The translations under genes were made by a program, and so were the position numbers. A stretch of DNA of 64,000 nucleotides from Xylanibacter ruminicola Ga6B6 (GTDB lineage: Bacteria > Bacteroidota > Bacteroidia > Bacteroidales > Bacteroidaceae), in NCBI RefSeq assembly GCF_000687715.1, contig NZ_JHXD01000003.1, forward strand, positions 62,001 through 126,000, in the 5' to 3' direction. Below, one piece after another: positions 7,360-18,995 of this stretch. How positions within the stretch are numbered: the first letter of the stretch is position 1; every line of letters begins with the position of its first letter. A model generated the notes under the pieces. The model had not been told where the DNA came from. It did no database searches and was given only the letters and a program-made list of their open reading frames with translations.

Positions 7360-7388
7360 AAGCCCCCGTTTTTAATGGGCGGGGGCTT
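7360..7388 (+). terminator. GC-rich hairpin between tuf and tRNA-Trp
   Basis: AAGCCCCCG (7360-7368) pairs perfectly with CGGGGGCTT (7380-7388) around an 11-nt loop. Only TACTTA follows, no U-tract, so it may be a partial terminator or processing signal that lets some transcription reach tRNA-Trp and secE. Confidence 0.5.
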
Positions 7389-7392
7389 ACTT

Positions 7393-7465
7393 ACGGGAAT
7401 AGCTCAGTTGGTAGAGCATCGGTCTCCAAAACCGAGGGTCGTGGGTTCGAGTCCTCCTTCCCGTG
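7393..7465 (+). tRNA. tRNA-Trp (CCA)
   Basis: A 73-nt cloverleaf with acceptor ACGGGAA / TTCCCGT, discriminator G, and anticodon arm TCGGT CTCCAAA ACCGA (anticodon CCA). It lies between tuf and secE, as in many bacteria. Confidence 0.96.
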
Positions 7466-7481
7466 CTAAATAAGAAATAAT

Positions 7482-7673
7482 ATGTTTAAGAAGTTTATCG
7501 ATTATTGCAAAGCTTGTTACGACGAGCTCGCACATAAGACAACGTGGCCTTCTCGCAAGGAGTTGACTCATAGCGCAGTAGTGGTGCTTTCAGCATCGCT
7601 CATTATTGCTTTGGTGGTATGGGCTATGGACTTTGTGTTCAAGTCGGTAATGAGTATGGTTTATCCCGGTTAA
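7482..7673 (+). CDS. secE: Preprotein translocase subunit SecE
   Basis: The 63-residue protein has the short single-span SecE form: an amphipathic N-terminal helix, the conserved TTWPSRKEL hinge at about residues 20-28, and one membrane segment (VVVLSASLIIALVVWAMDFVF) at 33-53. SecE clamps SecY in the inner membrane; secY is at 46725. It starts 17 bp after tRNA-Trp and is followed after 15 bp by nusG, the classic secE-nusG pair. Confidence 0.96.
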   Translation: MFKKFIDYCKACYDELAHKTTWPSRKELTHSAVVVLSASLIIALVVWAMDFVFKSVMSMVYPG

Positions 7674-7688
7674 TATAACGCAAGAGAA

Positions 7689-8234
7689 ATGGCTCAGTCA
7701 GGAATGAAATGGTACGTACTTCGCGCAGTTAGCGGTAAAGAGGCCAAGGTAAAGGAATACCTTGAGGCTCTGATGAAGCGTGACTCTTTCCTTCAGTCAA
7801 ACGTAGGTCAGGTTTTGCTGCCTACCGAGAAATATGCTCAGTTGCGTAATGGTAAGCGTGTGGTAAAAGAGAAGCTGTTTCTGCCAGGTTATGTGTTGGT
7901 AGAGGCCAACCTGCAGGGAGAAATGGCTCACACACTGCGCTTTATGCCTAATGTGTTAGGCTTCTTGGGCGGTTTGGATAATCCAACCCCTGTAAAGCAG
8001 AGTGATATTAACAGAATCCTTGGTACTGCCGAGGAGACGGAGATAAAGAGTGAAGAGATTGGTGTACCTTATGCTGTGGATGAAGCAGTTAAGGTAACAG
8101 ATGGACCTTTCAGCGGATTCAGCGGAATTATCGAAGAGGTGAATGCCGAGAAACACAAGCTGAAAGTTATGGTTAAGATTTTCGGTCGCAAGACTCCTCT
8201 GGAGCTTGGATATAATCAGGTAGAAAAGGAATAG
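7689..8234 (+). CDS. nusG: Transcription termination/antitermination protein NusG
   Basis: The 181-residue protein starts KWYVLRAVSGKEAKVKEYLE, the NGN domain that binds RNA polymerase (residues about 6-110), and ends with a KOW domain (VKVTDGPFSGFSGIIEEVNAEKHKLKVMV, about 128-165). Length and order are normal for NusG that couples RNA polymerase to the ribosome or to Rho. It shares a transcript with secE. No insert like those of the loading-pathway paralogues (UpxY) is present, so this is the housekeeping copy. Confidence 0.97.
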   Translation: MAQSGMKWYVLRAVSGKEAKVKEYLEALMKRDSFLQSNVGQVLLPTEKYAQLRNGKRVVKEKLFLPGYVLVEANLQGEMAHTLRFMPNVLGFLGGLDNPTPVKQSDINRILGTAEETEIKSEEIGVPYAVDEAVKVTDGPFSGFSGIIEEVNAEKHKLKVMVKIFGRKTPLELGYNQVEKE

Positions 8235-8329
8235 GGTGAATGTTACGGTTCGCCTGTTCTCTATATCGGTAGAGGGAGGCTTCCACTCCTGATGCTTATA
8301 TAACAAAATTCAATTAATAACAAACAGAA
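8235..8329 (+). promoter_or_regulatory. nusG-rplK intergenic leader, candidate L1 autoregulatory site
   Basis: The 95-bp gap can fold: CTCTA (8259-8263) pairs with TAGAG (8270-8274), and GGGAG with CTCC around a short loop just after. L1 is known to repress the rplK-rplA mRNA by binding a 23S-like leader. The similarity here is positional and structural only. Confidence 0.35.
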
Positions 8330-8770
8330 ATGGCTAAAGAAGTTGCTGGATTAATCAAATTACAGATTAAAGGTGGCGCTGCGAATCCCTCACCTCCAGT
8401 AGGACCTGCACTGGGTTCTAAGGGAATTAACATTATGGGATTCTGCAAAGAGTTCAACGCCAGAACCCAGGATAAGGCAGGAAAGATTATTCCTGTTGTT
8501 ATCACCTACTACACTGACAAGTCATTCTCTTTCGAGCTGAAGACTCCTCCCGCAGCTGTACAGCTGAAGGAAGCTGCTAAGCTGAAGAGCGGTAGTGCTG
8601 AGCCAAACCGTAAGAAGGTAGCCAAGGTAACTTGGGATCAGGTTCGCGTTATTGCTGAGGATAAGCTGAAGGACTTGAACTGCTTTACCGTAGAGTCAGC
8701 TATGAAGCTGATCGCTGGTACAGCGCGTAGTATGGGTATCACTGTAGAAGGGGAGTTCCCTGGTAAATAA
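8330..8770 (+). CDS. rplK: Large ribosomal subunit protein uL11
   Basis: The 146-residue protein begins with the typical uL11 start ([22 protein letters not shown]) and keeps the proline-rich [22 protein letters not shown] segment at residues 22-45. It binds the GTPase-associated centre of 23S rRNA with L10-L7/L12 and is needed for stringent sensing by Rel proteins. It is first in the rplK-rplA-rplJ-rplL run. Confidence 0.98.
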   Translation: MAKEVAGLIKLQIKGGAANPSPPVGPALGSKGINIMGFCKEFNARTQDKAGKIIPVVITYYTDKSFSFELKTPPAAVQLKEAAKLKSGSAEPNRKKVAKVTWDQVRVIAEDKLKDLNCFTVESAMKLIAGTARSMGITVEGEFPGK

Positions 8771-8792
8771 TTAATAACTTCAATTAGAGACA

Positions 8793-9485
8793 ATGAGTAA
8801 ACTGACAAAAAATCAAAAGTTGGTCGCTGAGAAGGTTGAAGCAGGGAAAGCATACTCTTTGAAGGAAGCCGCCGCACTGGTGAAGGAAATTACCACCACT
8901 AAGTTCGACGCTTCAGTTGATATCGATGTACGCTTGGGCGTTGATCCACGTAAGGCTAACCAGATGGTTCGTGGCGTTGTATCGCTGCCAAACGGAACTG
9001 GTAAGGTTACACGTGTGCTCGCTCTCTGTACTCCTGATCAGGAGGCTGCTGCTAAGGAAGCAGGTGCTGACTACGTAGGTCTTGACGAGTATATCGAGAA
9101 GATCAAGGGTGGTTGGACAGACGTTGATGTAATCATCACAATGCCTTCTTGCATGGGTAAGCTCGGTCCTTTGGGCCGTGTGCTCGGTCCCCGCGGACTG
9201 ATGCCAAACCCCAAGAGTGGTACTGTTACTATGGATGTTGCTAAGGCAGTTAAGGAAGTTAAGCAGGGTAAGATTGACTTTAAGGTTGATAAGGCAGGTA
9301 TTGTGCATACATCAATCGGTAAGATCAACTTCAGCGCAGATCAGATCTTTGAGAATGCTAAGGAGTTCATCTCTACCATTATCAAGCTGAAGCCCGCCGC
9401 TGCTAAGGGTACATACATTAAGAGTATCTTCCTCTCAAGCACTATGAGCATGGGTATCAAGGTAGATCCTAAATCAGTTGAATAA
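8793..9485 (+). CDS. rplA: Large ribosomal subunit protein uL1
   Basis: The 230-residue protein has the uL1 two-domain form, with the signature [27 protein letters not shown] at about residues 115-141. It forms the mobile L1 stalk at the E site and in many bacteria represses its own mRNA by binding the rplK leader. It is 22 bp after rplK and 20 bp before rplJ. Confidence 0.98.
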   Translation: MSKLTKNQKLVAEKVEAGKAYSLKEAAALVKEITTTKFDASVDIDVRLGVDPRKANQMVRGVVSLPNGTGKVTRVLALCTPDQEAAAKEAGADYVGLDEYIEKIKGGWTDVDVIITMPSCMGKLGPLGRVLGPRGLMPNPKSGTVTMDVAKAVKEVKQGKIDFKVDKAGIVHTSIGKINFSADQIFENAKEFISTIIKLKPAAAKGTYIKSIFLSSTMSMGIKVDPKSVE

Positions 9486-9505
9486 CTCGTTAAAAGATTA
9501 GACAA

Positions 9506-10021
9506 ATGAAAAAGGAAGTAAAAGATACTATCATTGTAGAACTTGGAGAGAAGCTGAAGGCATATCCTCATTTCTATCTTGTTGACCTGACCGGTCTCGA
9601 TGCCGCTAAGACATCAGAGCTCCGTGAGAAGTGCTTCAAGAATGAGATTAAGTTGCTGGTGGTGAAGAACACTCTTCTCCAGAAGGCATTCGAGGCTTCA
9701 GAGATTGATTTCACTCCACTTTATGAGTGCTTGAAGGGTAACACAGCTGTTATGTTCGCACAGACAGCTAATGTACCTGCTAAGCTGATCAAGGAGTACA
9801 AGAAGGAAGGTATCCCCGCCCTGAAGGGTGCATATGCTGAGGAGAGCTTCTTCGTTGGTGCTGACAAGCTTGATGAGCTCGTAGCAATTAAGAGCAAGAA
9901 CGAACTGATCGCCGAGGTTGTAGCTCTGCTGCAGTCTCCAATCAAGAATGTTGTTTCTGGCTTGAACGCTGGTGGCAAGGTTCACGGTCTGCTTGACGCT
10001 ATCGCTGAGCGTAACAAATAA
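9506..10021 (+). CDS. rplJ: Large ribosomal subunit protein uL10
   Basis: The 171-residue protein starts MKKEVKDTIIVELGEKLKAYPHFYLVDLTGL, the normal uL10 rRNA-binding domain, and ends in a helix that binds L7/L12 dimers. L10 with L7/L12 forms the stalk that recruits EF-Tu and EF-G, and in many bacteria it represses its own translation. rplL follows after 48 bp. Confidence 0.97.
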   Translation: MKKEVKDTIIVELGEKLKAYPHFYLVDLTGLDAAKTSELREKCFKNEIKLLVVKNTLLQKAFEASEIDFTPLYECLKGNTAVMFAQTANVPAKLIKEYKKEGIPALKGAYAEESFFVGADKLDELVAIKSKNELIAEVVALLQSPIKNVVSGLNAGGKVHGLLDAIAERNK

Positions 10022-10069
10022 GCGAAATAAGTAACATTCAAATTAAAAACAATTAAAATTTTAAATAAA

Positions 10070-10450
10070 ATGGCAGATATTAAAGCTATTGCAGAAGAGT
10101 TGGTAAACCTTACTGTAAAAGAAGTTAATGAGTTGGCAACTGTCCTGAAGGACGAGTATGGAATTGAGCCCGCCGCTGCAGCTGTTGCTGTTGCCGCTGG
10201 TCCTGCTGCAGCTGGTGCTGCTGAGGCAGCTGAGGAGAAGACTTCATTCGACGTAGTTCTGAAGTCAGCCGGTGCTGCTAAGCTGCAGGTTGTAAAGGCC
10301 GTTAAGGAGGCTTGTGGTCTTGGTCTGAAAGAGGCTAAGGATCTCGTAGACGGTGCTCCTGCTACCGTTAAGGAGGGTCTGAGCAAGGAAGAGGCTGAGA
10401 ACCTGAAGAAGACCATCGAGGCCGCTGGTGCCGAGGTTGAGCTGAAGTAA
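10070..10450 (+). CDS. rplL: Large ribosomal subunit protein bL12 (L7/L12)
   Basis: The 126-residue acidic protein has the N-terminal dimerisation helices (residues 1-35), an Ala-rich hinge (about 36-58, [22 protein letters not shown]) and the C-terminal factor-binding domain with [23 protein letters not shown]. It is present in several copies per ribosome and activates translational GTPases. The A-rich leader AATTTTAAATAAA and the attenuator-like hairpin after it fit a need for more L12 than RNA polymerase. Confidence 0.98.
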   Translation: MADIKAIAEELVNLTVKEVNELATVLKDEYGIEPAAAAVAVAAGPAAAGAAEAAEEKTSFDVVLKSAGAAKLQVVKAVKEACGLGLKEAKDLVDGAPATVKEGLSKEEAENLKKTIEAAGAEVELK

Positions 10451-10473
10451 TCAGTTACATACAAATAGCAATC

Positions 10474-10511
10474 GGTTAGGGACTCCCCAGTCGGGGGTTC
10501 CTAGCCTTTTT
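10474..10511 (+). terminator. Attenuator-like terminator between rplL and rpoB
   Basis: The 15-nt arm GGTTAGGGACTCCCC (10474-10488) pairs with GGGGGTTCCTAGCC (10493-10506) with a few G-U pairs, followed by five T. It lies 23 bp after the rplL stop and 17 bp before rpoB. A partial terminator at this place lowers rpoBC transcription relative to rplJL in E. coli; the same role is inferred here. Confidence 0.75.
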
Positions 10512-10527
10512 ATTTAAATTATAATTT

Positions 10528-13500
10528 ATGGCTTCAAAAATAATAGATAACAGAGTAAACTTTGGCAGCGTCAAAAATCCGATGCCATTCCCGGATTTCC
10601 TTGATGTGCAATTAAAGTCGTTCAAAGACTTCCTGCAGTTGGATACTCCGCCTGAGGAACGCAAGAATGACGGCTTGTATAAGGTGTTCGCTGAGAACTT
10701 CCCTATCACCGATACACGTAATAATTTCGTTCTTGAGTTCTTGGATTACTATATCGACCCACCTCGTTACAGCATCGATGAGTGCTTGGAGCGTGGTTTG
10801 ACTTATAGCGTGCCCCTGAAGGCTAAGCTGAAACTGTATTGTACTGATCCGGATCATGAGGATTTCGGAACTGTGATTCAGGATGTGTTCCTGGGTCCTA
10901 TCCCTTACATGACCGCCAATGGTACATTCGTTATCAATGGAGCCGAGCGCGTAGTCGTTTCACAGTTGCACCGTTCACCTGGCGTATTCTTCGGCCAGAG
11001 CGTACATGCTAACGGTACCCTGCTGTATTCGGCTCGTGTTATCCCATTCAAGGGTTCATGGATCGAGTTTGCTACCGACATTAACAATGTGATGTATGCA
11101 TACATCGACCGTAAGAAGAAGTTGCCCGTAACAACTCTGCTGCGTGCTATCGGTTTCGAGGCTGATAAGGACATCCTGCAGATCTTCAACCTGGCCGAGG
11201 AGGTTAAGGTTAACAAGAAGAGTCTGAAGGCTGTGATTGGCTGCAAGCTGGCTGCCCGCGTACTGAAGAGCTGGAACGAGGACTTCGTTGATGAGGATAC
11301 TGGTGAGGTAGTATCAATCGAGCGTAACCAGATGATTATGGAGCGTGAGACTGAGATTACCGAGGAGAACATGATGGATATCCTTGAGAGTGGCGCACAG
11401 ACTATCCTGGTGCACAAGGATGCCTCTGTAGCTTCGGATTACAGCATCATCTTCAACACACTGGCCAAAGACCCATCTAACTCTGAGAAGGAGGCTGTGC
11501 TCTACATCTACCGTCAGCTGCGTAATGCTGATCCTGCCGATGATGCCAGCGCACGCGAGGTTATCCAGAACCTGTTCTTCTCTGACAAGCGTTACGATCT
11601 GGGTGATGTTGGTCGTTACCGTATCAACAAGAAGCTTGGTTTGAACACTGATATGGATGTTCGCGTTCTGACCAAGGAAGATATTATCGAGATTATCAAG
11701 TATCTGATTCAGTTGGTTAACTCTAAGGCTACTGTCGACGATATCGACCACCTGTCGAACCGTCGCGTACGTACCGTAGGCGAGCAGCTGGCTAATCAGT
11801 TCTCTATAGGTCTGGCTCGTATGAGCCGTACCATCCGTGAGCGCATGAACGTTCGCGATAACGAGGTGTTCACACCAACCGATCTGATCAACGCCAAGAC
11901 TATCTCAAGCGTTATCAACTCGTTCTTCGGTACCAACCCTCTGTCGCAGTTCATGGACCAGACCAACCCTCTGGCCGAGGTAACTCACAAGCGTCGTCTC
12001 TCTGCCCTGGGTCCTGGTGGTCTGAGCCGTGAGCGCGCCGGATTCGAGGTTCGTGACGTACACTATACACACTATGGTCGTCTGTGTCCTATCGAGAGCC
12101 CTGAGGGTCCAAACATCGGTCTGATCTCATCTCTCTGTGTATATGCTAAGATCAACGAGCTTGGCTTTATCCAGACTCCTTACCGTAAGGTAGAGAATGG
12201 TGTTGCCGACCTGAGCGAGAATGGTATTGTTTACCTTACCGCTGAGGAGGAGGCTGAGCACATCATCGGTCAGGGTAACGCACCTCTGAACGACGATGGT
12301 ACATTTATCCGTTCGGTTGTTAAGTGCCGTCAGGATGCCGACTTCCCTGTAGTTCCACCTACAGATGTTGACCTGATGGATGTATCGCCACAGCAGATTG
12401 CCTCTATCGCAGCATCTCTGATTCCATTCCTGGAGCACGACGATGCTCACCGTGCGCTGATGGGATCTAACATGATGCGCCAGGCTGTACCTCTGCTGCA
12501 CAACGAGGCACCTATCGTAGGTACCGGTCTTGAGAAGCAGGTTTGTGAGGATTCACGTACCATGGTAACTGCCGAGGGTGATGGTGTGATTGAGTACGTT
12601 GATGCTACAACCATCCGTATTCTGTACGATCGCACTGAGGACGAGGAGTTCGTAAGCTTCGAGCCCGCCCTGAAGGAGTACCGTATCGCTAAGTTCCGTC
12701 GTACCAACCAGAATATGACCATCGACCTGCGTCCTATCTGTGAGAAGGGACAGCGCGTAAAGGCCGGTGATATCCTGACTGAGGGTTACGCTACTGAGGA
12801 CGGTGAGCTGGCTCTGGGCCGCAACCTGCTGGTAGCTTACATGCCTTGGAAGGGTTACAACTATGAGGATGCTATCGTGCTGAACGAGCGTATTGTTCGT
12901 GACGACGTACTTACCTCTGTACACGTTGATGAGTACTCACTCGATGTACGTGAGACCAAGCGTGGTGTTGAGGAGTTCACAGCTGATATTCCTAATGTAA
13001 GCGAGGAAGCTACCAAGGATCTGGACGACAACGGTGTTATCCGTGTTGGTGCCCGTGTTGAGCCAGGCGATATCATGATTGGTAAGATTTCACCTAAGGG
13101 TGAGAGCGATCCTTCGCCTGAGGAGAAGCTGCTCCGTGCCATCTTCGGTGATAAGGCTGGTGATGTGAAGGATTCTTCACTCAAGGCTAACCCATCACTG
13201 AGTGGTGTTGTTATTGATAAGAAGATGTTCCAGCGTGCCATCAAGGACCGTAAGTCTAAGCAGCAGGATAAGATCGTGCTTGCTAAGATCGACGAGGAGT
13301 ACGATGCAAAGGTTGAGGACCTGAAGGATATCCTGATCGACAAGCTCATGGAGCTCACTAAGGGTAAGACCTCACAGGGTGTTAAGGACTACACCGGTGC
13401 CGAGATCATCACCAAGGGTAGCAAGTTCACTGCTACAGCCCTGCGCAACCTTGAGTATGGCGACGTACAGATTAGCAACTGGACAACAGATGAGCATAAG

Positions 13501-14340
13501 AACGAGCTGATTGCCAAGCTGATTATCAACTTCATGAAGAAGTATAAGCTGCTTGATGCTGAGATGAAGCGTAAGAAGTTCGCTATTACCATCGGTGATG
13601 AGCTGCCTAACGGCATCCTGCAGATGGCTAAGGTTTACATTGCTAAGAAGCGTAAGATCGGCGTAGGTGATAAGCTGGCCGGACGTCACGGTAACAAGGG
13701 TATCGTTTCGAAGATCGTTCGTCAGGAGGATATGCCATTCCTCGAGGATGGTCGTCCAGTCGACCTGGTACTGAACCCTCTGGGTGTGCCTTCTCGAATG
13801 AACCTTGGTCAGATTTTCGAGGCTATCCTCGGTGCTGCCGGTAAGAAGCTCGGCGTTAAGTTCGCTACACCTATCTTCGATGGTGCTAAGCTCGACGACC
13901 TGGCTGAGTGGACCGACAAGGCAGGTCTGCCACGTCTGTGCTCTACCCACCTGTATGATGGTGAGACCGGTGAGCGTTTCGACCAGCCTGCTACAGTAGG
14001 TATCACCTACTTCCTTAAGCTCGGTCACATGGTTGAGGATAAGATGCACGCCCGTTCAATCGGTCCGTACAGCTTGATTACTCAGCAGCCTCTTGGTGGT
14101 AAGGCCCAGTTCGGTGGTCAGCGTTTTGGAGAGATGGAGGTTTGGGCCCTCGAGGCCTTCGGCGCCAGCCATGTTCTTCAGGAGATCCTGACAATCAAGT
14201 CGGATGATACCGTAGGTCGCTCTAAGGCTTACGAGGCTATCGTTAAGGGCGAGCCAATGCCTACACCAGGTATCCCTGAGTCTCTCAATGTGCTGCTGCA
14301 CGAGTTGCGTGGTCTTGGTTTGAGTATTACCCTCGACTAA
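10528..14340 (+). CDS. rpoB: DNA-directed RNA polymerase subunit beta
   Basis: The 1270-residue protein matches bacterial RpoB over its full length and ends at the usual [14 protein letters not shown]. The rifampicin region at about residues 465-500 reads [27 protein letters not shown] with the sensitive residues Q, D, H and S in place, so no common resistance change is present. The C-terminal [12 protein letters not shown] segment near residue 1050 is the catalytic-face motif. Translation starts at ATG 10528 just after the attenuator, and rpoC follows after 46 bp. Confidence 0.99.
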   Translation: MASKIIDNRVNFGSVKNPMPFPDFLDVQLKSFKDFLQLDTPPEERKNDGLYKVFAENFPITDTRNNFVLEFLDYYIDPPRYSIDECLERGLTYSVPLKAKLKLYCTDPDHEDFGTVIQDVFLGPIPYMTANGTFVINGAERVVVSQLHRSPGVFFGQSVHANGTLLYSARVIPFKGSWIEFATDINNVMYAYIDRKKKLPVTTLLRAIGFEADKDILQIFNLAEEVKVNKKSLKAVIGCKLAARVLKSWNEDFVDEDTGEVVSIERNQMIMERETEITEENMMDILESGAQTILVHKDASVASDYSIIFNTLAKDPSNSEKEAVLYIYRQLRNADPADDASAREVIQNLFFSDKRYDLGDVGRYRINKKLGLNTDMDVRVLTKEDIIEIIKYLIQLVNSKATVDDIDHLSNRRVRTVGEQLANQFSIGLARMSRTIRERMNVRDNEVFTPTDLINAKTISSVINSFFGTNPLSQFMDQTNPLAEVTHKRRLSALGPGGLSRERAGFEVRDVHYTHYGRLCPIESPEGPNIGLISSLCVYAKINELGFIQTPYRKVENGVADLSENGIVYLTAEEEAEHIIGQGNAPLNDDGTFIRSVVKCRQDADFPVVPPTDVDLMDVSPQQIASIAASLIPFLEHDDAHRALMGSNMMRQAVPLLHNEAPIVGTGLEKQVCEDSRTMVTAEGDGVIEYVDATTIRILYDRTEDEEFVSFEPALKEYRIAKFRRTNQNMTIDLRPICEKGQRVKAGDILTEGYATEDGELALGRNLLVAYMPWKGYNYEDAIVLNERIVRDDVLTSVHVDEYSLDVRETKRGVEEFTADIPNVSEEATKDLDDNGVIRVGARVEPGDIMIGKISPKGESDPSPEEKLLRAIFGDKAGDVKDSSLKANPSLSGVVIDKKMFQRAIKDRKSKQQDKIVLAKIDEEYDAKVEDLKDILIDKLMELTKGKTSQGVKDYTGAEIITKGSKFTATALRNLEYGDVQISNWTTDEHKNELIAKLIINFMKKYKLLDAEMKRKKFAITIGDELPNGILQMAKVYIAKKRKIGVGDKLAGRHGNKGIVSKIVRQEDMPFLEDGRPVDLVLNPLGVPSRMNLGQIFEAILGAAGKKLGVKFATPIFDGAKLDDLAEWTDKAGLPRLCSTHLYDGETGERFDQPATVGITYFLKLGHMVEDKMHARSIGPYSLITQQPLGGKAQFGGQRFGEMEVWALEAFGASHVLQEILTIKSDDTVGRSKAYEAIVKGEPMPTPGIPESLNVLLHELRGLGLSITLD

Positions 14341-14386
14341 GTGAGTTAAGTAATAAGAGTTAAGAATTAAGAGAAAGATAATATAT

Positions 14387-17300
14387 ATGGCTTTCAAGAA
14401 GGATTCAAAAATAAAGAATAATTTTACGAAGATTACCATCGGACTTGCTTCTCCTGAAGAGATTCTGGAGAGCAGCTTCGGTGAGGTTACCAAGCCAGAG
14501 ACCATCAACTATCGTACCTATAAGCCTGAGCGCGATGGTTTGTTCTGCGAGCGCATCTTCGGTCCTACCAAGGATTATGAGTGTGCCTGCGGTAAGTACA
14601 AGCGCATCCGTTATAAGGGTATTGTCTGCGACCGTTGTGGTGTAGAGGTAACAGAGAAGAAGGTTCGTCGTGAGCGTTCTGGTCACATCGAGCTGGTTGT
14701 GCCCGTAGCACACATCTGGTACTTCCGTAGTCTTCCTAATAAGATAGGTTACCTGCTGGGTCTGCCCACCAAGAAGCTCGATGCAGTTATCTACTACGAG
14801 CGCTACGTGGTTATCCAGCCAGGTGTAATGGCAGGCCGTAAGGATGCCGAGGGTAACGATGCCCTGGGTTCTAACAAGTTCGACCTGCTCTCAGAGGATG
14901 AGTACTCAGAGATTGTAGAGAATCAGCTTTCACCCGAAAACGAGTATCTCGACGACAGCGATCCTAACAAGTTCATCGCTAAGATGGGTGCCGAGGCTAT
15001 CTACGACCTCCTGACACGTATCGACCTCGACTCACTGTCGTACGAACTGCGCGACCGTGCTAACAGCGACTCTTCAGTTCAGCGTAAGAACGAGGCTCTG
15101 AAGCGTCTGCAGGTAGTAGAGGCATTCCGCTCATCAGTAGAGAAGGGCATCAACCGCCCCGAGTGGATGATCATGAAGATTATCCCTGTTACTCCTCCTG
15201 AGCTCCGTCCTCTGGTACCACTGGATGGTGGTCGTTTCGCTACTTCTGACTTGAACGACCTCTATCGTCGTGTGATCATCCGTAACAACCGTCTGAAGCG
15301 TCTGATGGAGATCAAAGCTCCTGAGGTCATTCTCCGAAACGAGAAGCGTATGCTGCAGGAGGCTGTGGATTCACTCTTCGACAACAGCCGTAAGTCATCT
15401 GCTGTCAAGAGCGATAGCAACCGTCCTCTGAAGTCACTCTCTGACTCACTGAAAGGTAAGCAGGGACGTTTCCGTCAGAACTTGCTGGGTAAGCGTGTTG
15501 ACTATTCAGCCCGTTCGGTTATCGTTGTAGGTCCTGAGCTGAAGATGGGTGAGTGCGGTCTGCCAAAGCTGATGGCTGCCGAGCTGTACAAGCCATTCAT
15601 TATCCGTAAGCTCATCGAGCGTGGTATCGTGAAGACTGTAAAGAGCGCTAAGAAGATCGTTGACCGTCGTGAGCCAGTTATCTGGGATATCCTGGAGAAC
15701 GTGATGAAGGGTCACCCTGTACTGCTGAACCGTGCACCAACACTGCACCGTCTGGGTATCCAGGCCTTCCAGCCTAAGATGATCGAGGGTAAGGCTATCC
15801 AGCTGCACCCACTGGCATGTACTGCGTTCAACGCCGACTTCGACGGTGACCAGATGGCTGTACACCTCCCATTGAGTAACGAGGCTATCCTCGAGGCTCA
15901 GCTGCTCATGCTGCAGAGCCATAACATTCTGAACCCTGCCAACGGTGCACCTATCACCGTGCCTTCACAGGATATGGTACTTGGTTTGTACTACATTACC
16001 AAGATCCGTCCAGGTGCAAAGGGTGAGGGACTTACCTTCTACGGTCCTGAAGAGGCTATCATCGCTCACAACGAGGGTAAGTGCGAACTGCACGCCCAGG
16101 TTAAGGTTATCGTTGACGATATCGTTGATGGTAAGCCCGAGCGCCGCATGGTTGAGACTTCAGTAGGTCGTGTGATTGTAAACGGCATCATTCCAAAGGA
16201 GGTTGGTTACGTTAACAAGATTATTTCTAAGAAGAGTCTGCGCGACATCATCGCAGCCGTTATTAAGAATGTAGGTTTTGCCGAGGCCTGTGAGTTCCTT
16301 GATGGTATCAAGAACCTGGGTTACCGCATGGCTTACGTGGCTGGTCTGTCGTTCAACCTCGATGATATCATTATTCCAAAGGAGAAGGCTGAGCTGATTG
16401 CCAAGGGTAATGAGGAGGTACAGCAGATTACTGACAACTATAACATGGGATTCATCACCGACAACGAGCGTTATAATCAGGTTATTGATACCTGGACCCA
16501 CGTTAACAACGATATCGGTAACATCCTGCTGAAGCAGATGACCGAGGCCGACCAGGGATTCAACGCTGTATTCATGATGCTTGACTCAGGTGCCCGTGGT
16601 AGTAAGGACCAGATTAAGCAGCTTTCAGGTATCCGTGGTCTGATGGCTAAGCCTCAGAAGGCCGGTGCCGAGGGTCACCAGATTATTGAAAACCCAATCC
16701 TTTCTAACTTTAAGGAGGGTATGTCGGTGCTCGAGTACTTTATCTCTACTCATGGTGCTCGTAAGGGTCTGGCTGATACCGCTATGAAAACAGCCGACGC
16801 TGGTTACCTGACACGTCGATTGGTTGACGTATCGCACGATGTGATTATTACCGAGGAGGATTGCGGTACCCTGCGTGGTTTGCAGTGCACAGCTCTGAAG
16901 AGCGGCGACGAGATTATCTCAAGCCTGTCGGAGCGTATCCTGGGTCGTGTATCAGTTCACGATGTGATCAATCCTAAGACCGGTGAGGTGATTGTAGCTG
17001 CCGGTGAGGAGATCACCGAGAGTGTAGCCGAGGCTATCGAGGCATCTGATATCGAGATGGTCGAGATCCGTTCAGTGCTCACTTGTGAGTCGAAGAAGGG
17101 TGTCTGCATGAAGTGTTACGGACGTAACCTCGCTACCCGTCGTATGGTACAGAAGGGTGAGGCAGTTGGTGTGATTGCCGCTCAGGCTATCGGTGAGCCA
17201 GGTACACAGCTTACTCTGCGTACGTTCCACGCCGGTGGTGTGGCTGCCAACGCCGCAGCAAATGCAAGCATCGTATGTAAATATGATCGCGCTATGATCG

Positions 17301-18718
17301 AGTTTGAAGAGGTTCGTACCGTTCCATTCGATGAGGATGGCCGCGACTGTCAGATGGTTGTAAGCCGTTTGGGTGAGATGCGTTTCGTTGATCCTAACAC
17401 CAAGATCGTTCTCTCTACCGTTAACGTGCCTTACGGTTCGTCACTCTACTTCGGTCACGGCGACGAGGTTGCCAAGGGCGACAAGATTGCTCAGTGGGAC
17501 CCATTCAACGCCGTTATCGTAACCGAGTACGCTGGTACCCTGAAGTTCAACGACGTCATCGAGGGTGTTACCTTCCGTGCCGAGACCGACGAAACCACTG
17601 GTCTGACTGAAAAGATTGTTACCGAGTCGCGCGACCGTACTAAGGTTCCTACCTGTGATATTATCGGCGCCGATGGCGAGGTAATCGGAACATATAGCTT
17701 CCCTGTAGGTGGACACGTTGTTGTTGAGGATGGCCAGACAGTTGCAACTGGTGAAACCCTCGTTAAGATTCCACGTGCTGCTGCCAAGGGTGGTGATATC
17801 ACCGGAGGTCTGCCTCGTGTAACCGAGCTGTTCGAGGCTCGTAACCCATCTAACCCTGCTGTTGTATCTGAGATCGATGGTGAGGTAACCATGGGTAAGG
17901 TAAAGCGTGGTAACCGTGAGATTATCGTAACCTCTAAGACTGGTGAGCAGCGTCGTTATCTCGTATCGCTGTCTAAGCAGATCCTGGTACAGGAGCACGA
18001 TGCCGTACGTGCTGGTACACCACTTTCTGATGGTGTTATCACTCCAGGCGACATCCTGGCCATTAAGGGTCCCACCGCAGTACAGGAGTACATCGTGAAC
18101 GAGGTTCAGGACGTATACCGTCTGCAGGGTGTAAAGATTAACGATAAGCACTTCGAGATCATCGTACGTCAGATGATGCGTAAGGTACAGATCAACGAAC
18201 CTGGCGATACCTCATTCCTCGAGCAGGAGATTGTCGACAAGCTCGACTTTGCTGAGGAGAACGATCGCATCTGGGGTAAGAAGGTAGTTACCGATGCCGG
18301 TGACTCTGAGAACCTGCAGAAGGGTCAGATTGTTACCGCCCGCAAGCTGCGCGACGAGAACTCTATGCTGAAGCGTCGTGACCTCCGTCTGGTACAGGTT
18401 CGTGATGCCGTGCCCGCAACATCTACCCAGATCCTGCAGGGTATCACACGTGCCGCCCTCCAGACCAAGTCGTTCATGTCGGCTGCATCGTTCCAGGAGA
18501 CAACCAAGGTACTTAACGAGGCTGCCATCCGTGGTAAGGTAGATCACCTGGTAGGTATGAAGGAGAACGTAATCTGCGGACACCTGATTCCTGCTGGTAC
18601 CGGTCTGCGTGAGTTCGAGAAGATTATCGTTGGTTCAAAGGAGGAGTATGAGCGCATTCAGGCTAATCGCAAGAACGTTCTCGACTTCGCTGATGAGACC
18701 ATTCTCGAGGAGAAATAA
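14387..18718 (+). CDS. rpoC: DNA-directed RNA polymerase subunit beta'
   Basis: The 1443-residue protein carries the N-terminal zinc ribbon [20 protein letters not shown] (about 66-85), the Mg-binding active-site motif [12 protein letters not shown] (about 482-493), the trigger-loop region near residues 940-970 ([19 protein letters not shown]) and the second zinc site with [16 protein letters not shown] near 900-916. Length is normal for Bacteroidetes beta', which lacks the large E. coli-type insert. It is the last gene of its operon; a strong terminator follows. Confidence 0.99.
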   Translation: MAFKKDSKIKNNFTKITIGLASPEEILESSFGEVTKPETINYRTYKPERDGLFCERIFGPTKDYECACGKYKRIRYKGIVCDRCGVEVTEKKVRRERSGHIELVVPVAHIWYFRSLPNKIGYLLGLPTKKLDAVIYYERYVVIQPGVMAGRKDAEGNDALGSNKFDLLSEDEYSEIVENQLSPENEYLDDSDPNKFIAKMGAEAIYDLLTRIDLDSLSYELRDRANSDSSVQRKNEALKRLQVVEAFRSSVEKGINRPEWMIMKIIPVTPPELRPLVPLDGGRFATSDLNDLYRRVIIRNNRLKRLMEIKAPEVILRNEKRMLQEAVDSLFDNSRKSSAVKSDSNRPLKSLSDSLKGKQGRFRQNLLGKRVDYSARSVIVVGPELKMGECGLPKLMAAELYKPFIIRKLIERGIVKTVKSAKKIVDRREPVIWDILENVMKGHPVLLNRAPTLHRLGIQAFQPKMIEGKAIQLHPLACTAFNADFDGDQMAVHLPLSNEAILEAQLLMLQSHNILNPANGAPITVPSQDMVLGLYYITKIRPGAKGEGLTFYGPEEAIIAHNEGKCELHAQVKVIVDDIVDGKPERRMVETSVGRVIVNGIIPKEVGYVNKIISKKSLRDIIAAVIKNVGFAEACEFLDGIKNLGYRMAYVAGLSFNLDDIIIPKEKAELIAKGNEEVQQITDNYNMGFITDNERYNQVIDTWTHVNNDIGNILLKQMTEADQGFNAVFMMLDSGARGSKDQIKQLSGIRGLMAKPQKAGAEGHQIIENPILSNFKEGMSVLEYFISTHGARKGLADTAMKTADAGYLTRRLVDVSHDVIITEEDCGTLRGLQCTALKSGDEIISSLSERILGRVSVHDVINPKTGEVIVAAGEEITESVAEAIEASDIEMVEIRSVLTCESKKGVCMKCYGRNLATRRMVQKGEAVGVIAAQAIGEPGTQLTLRTFHAGGVAANAAANASIVCKYDRAMIEFEEVRTVPFDEDGRDCQMVVSRLGEMRFVDPNTKIVLSTVNVPYGSSLYFGHGDEVAKGDKIAQWDPFNAVIVTEYAGTLKFNDVIEGVTFRAETDETTGLTEKIVTESRDRTKVPTCDIIGADGEVIGTYSFPVGGHVVVEDGQTVATGETLVKIPRAAAKGGDITGGLPRVTELFEARNPSNPAVVSEIDGEVTMGKVKRGNREIIVTSKTGEQRRYLVSLSKQILVQEHDAVRAGTPLSDGVITPGDILAIKGPTAVQEYIVNEVQDVYRLQGVKINDKHFEIIVRQMMRKVQINEPGDTSFLEQEIVDKLDFAEENDRIWGKKVVTDAGDSENLQKGQIVTARKLRDENSMLKRRDLRLVQVRDAVPATSTQILQGITRAALQTKSFMSAASFQETTKVLNEAAIRGKVDHLVGMKENVICGHLIPAGTGLREFEKIIVGSKEEYERIQANRKNVLDFADETILEEK

Positions 18719-18746
18719 GGCTATCTTTGATTAGCAAAATATGTTA

Positions 18747-18779
18747 AGAGTGCTGCATGTATGTGCGGCACTCTTTTTT
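18747..18779 (+). terminator. Intrinsic terminator after rpoC
   Basis: AGAGTGC (18747-18753) pairs with GCACTCT (18768-18774), the stem can extend inward with GCA/TGC, and six T follow. Confidence 0.85.
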
Positions 18780-18871
18780 CTTCATTATGGACATAATCTA
18801 CTATTAATTAATTCAAAAAACGTTATTTCTTGTTAAATCAAGGGTTTAAACTTGCATTTTCTCCATATAAG

Positions 18872-18903
18872 TTAGGTGGAATCGGAAAATAGTTGTACCT
18901 TTG
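18872..18903 (+). promoter_or_regulatory. Promoter of the str operon (rpsL)
   Basis: TTAGG at 18872-18876 and TACCTTTG at 18896-18903 are 19 bp apart. The roughly 90-nt leader holds a hairpin CCCTAT (18917-18922) / ATAGGG (18931-18936). Confidence 0.8.
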
Positions 18904-18995
18904 CAGCCCGAAACGCCCCTATTAAGCGAGATAGGGTGTGTAAAGCGCTGATTATAAATAAAATAACATATATATAAATTAAAAATTAAAGTATT

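Noticed and set aside
11920..12030. Possible rifampicin-resistance change in rpoB.
   Set aside because: The key residues of the rifampicin pocket are those of sensitive enzymes; the N-P variant before LSQFMDQ is natural variation.
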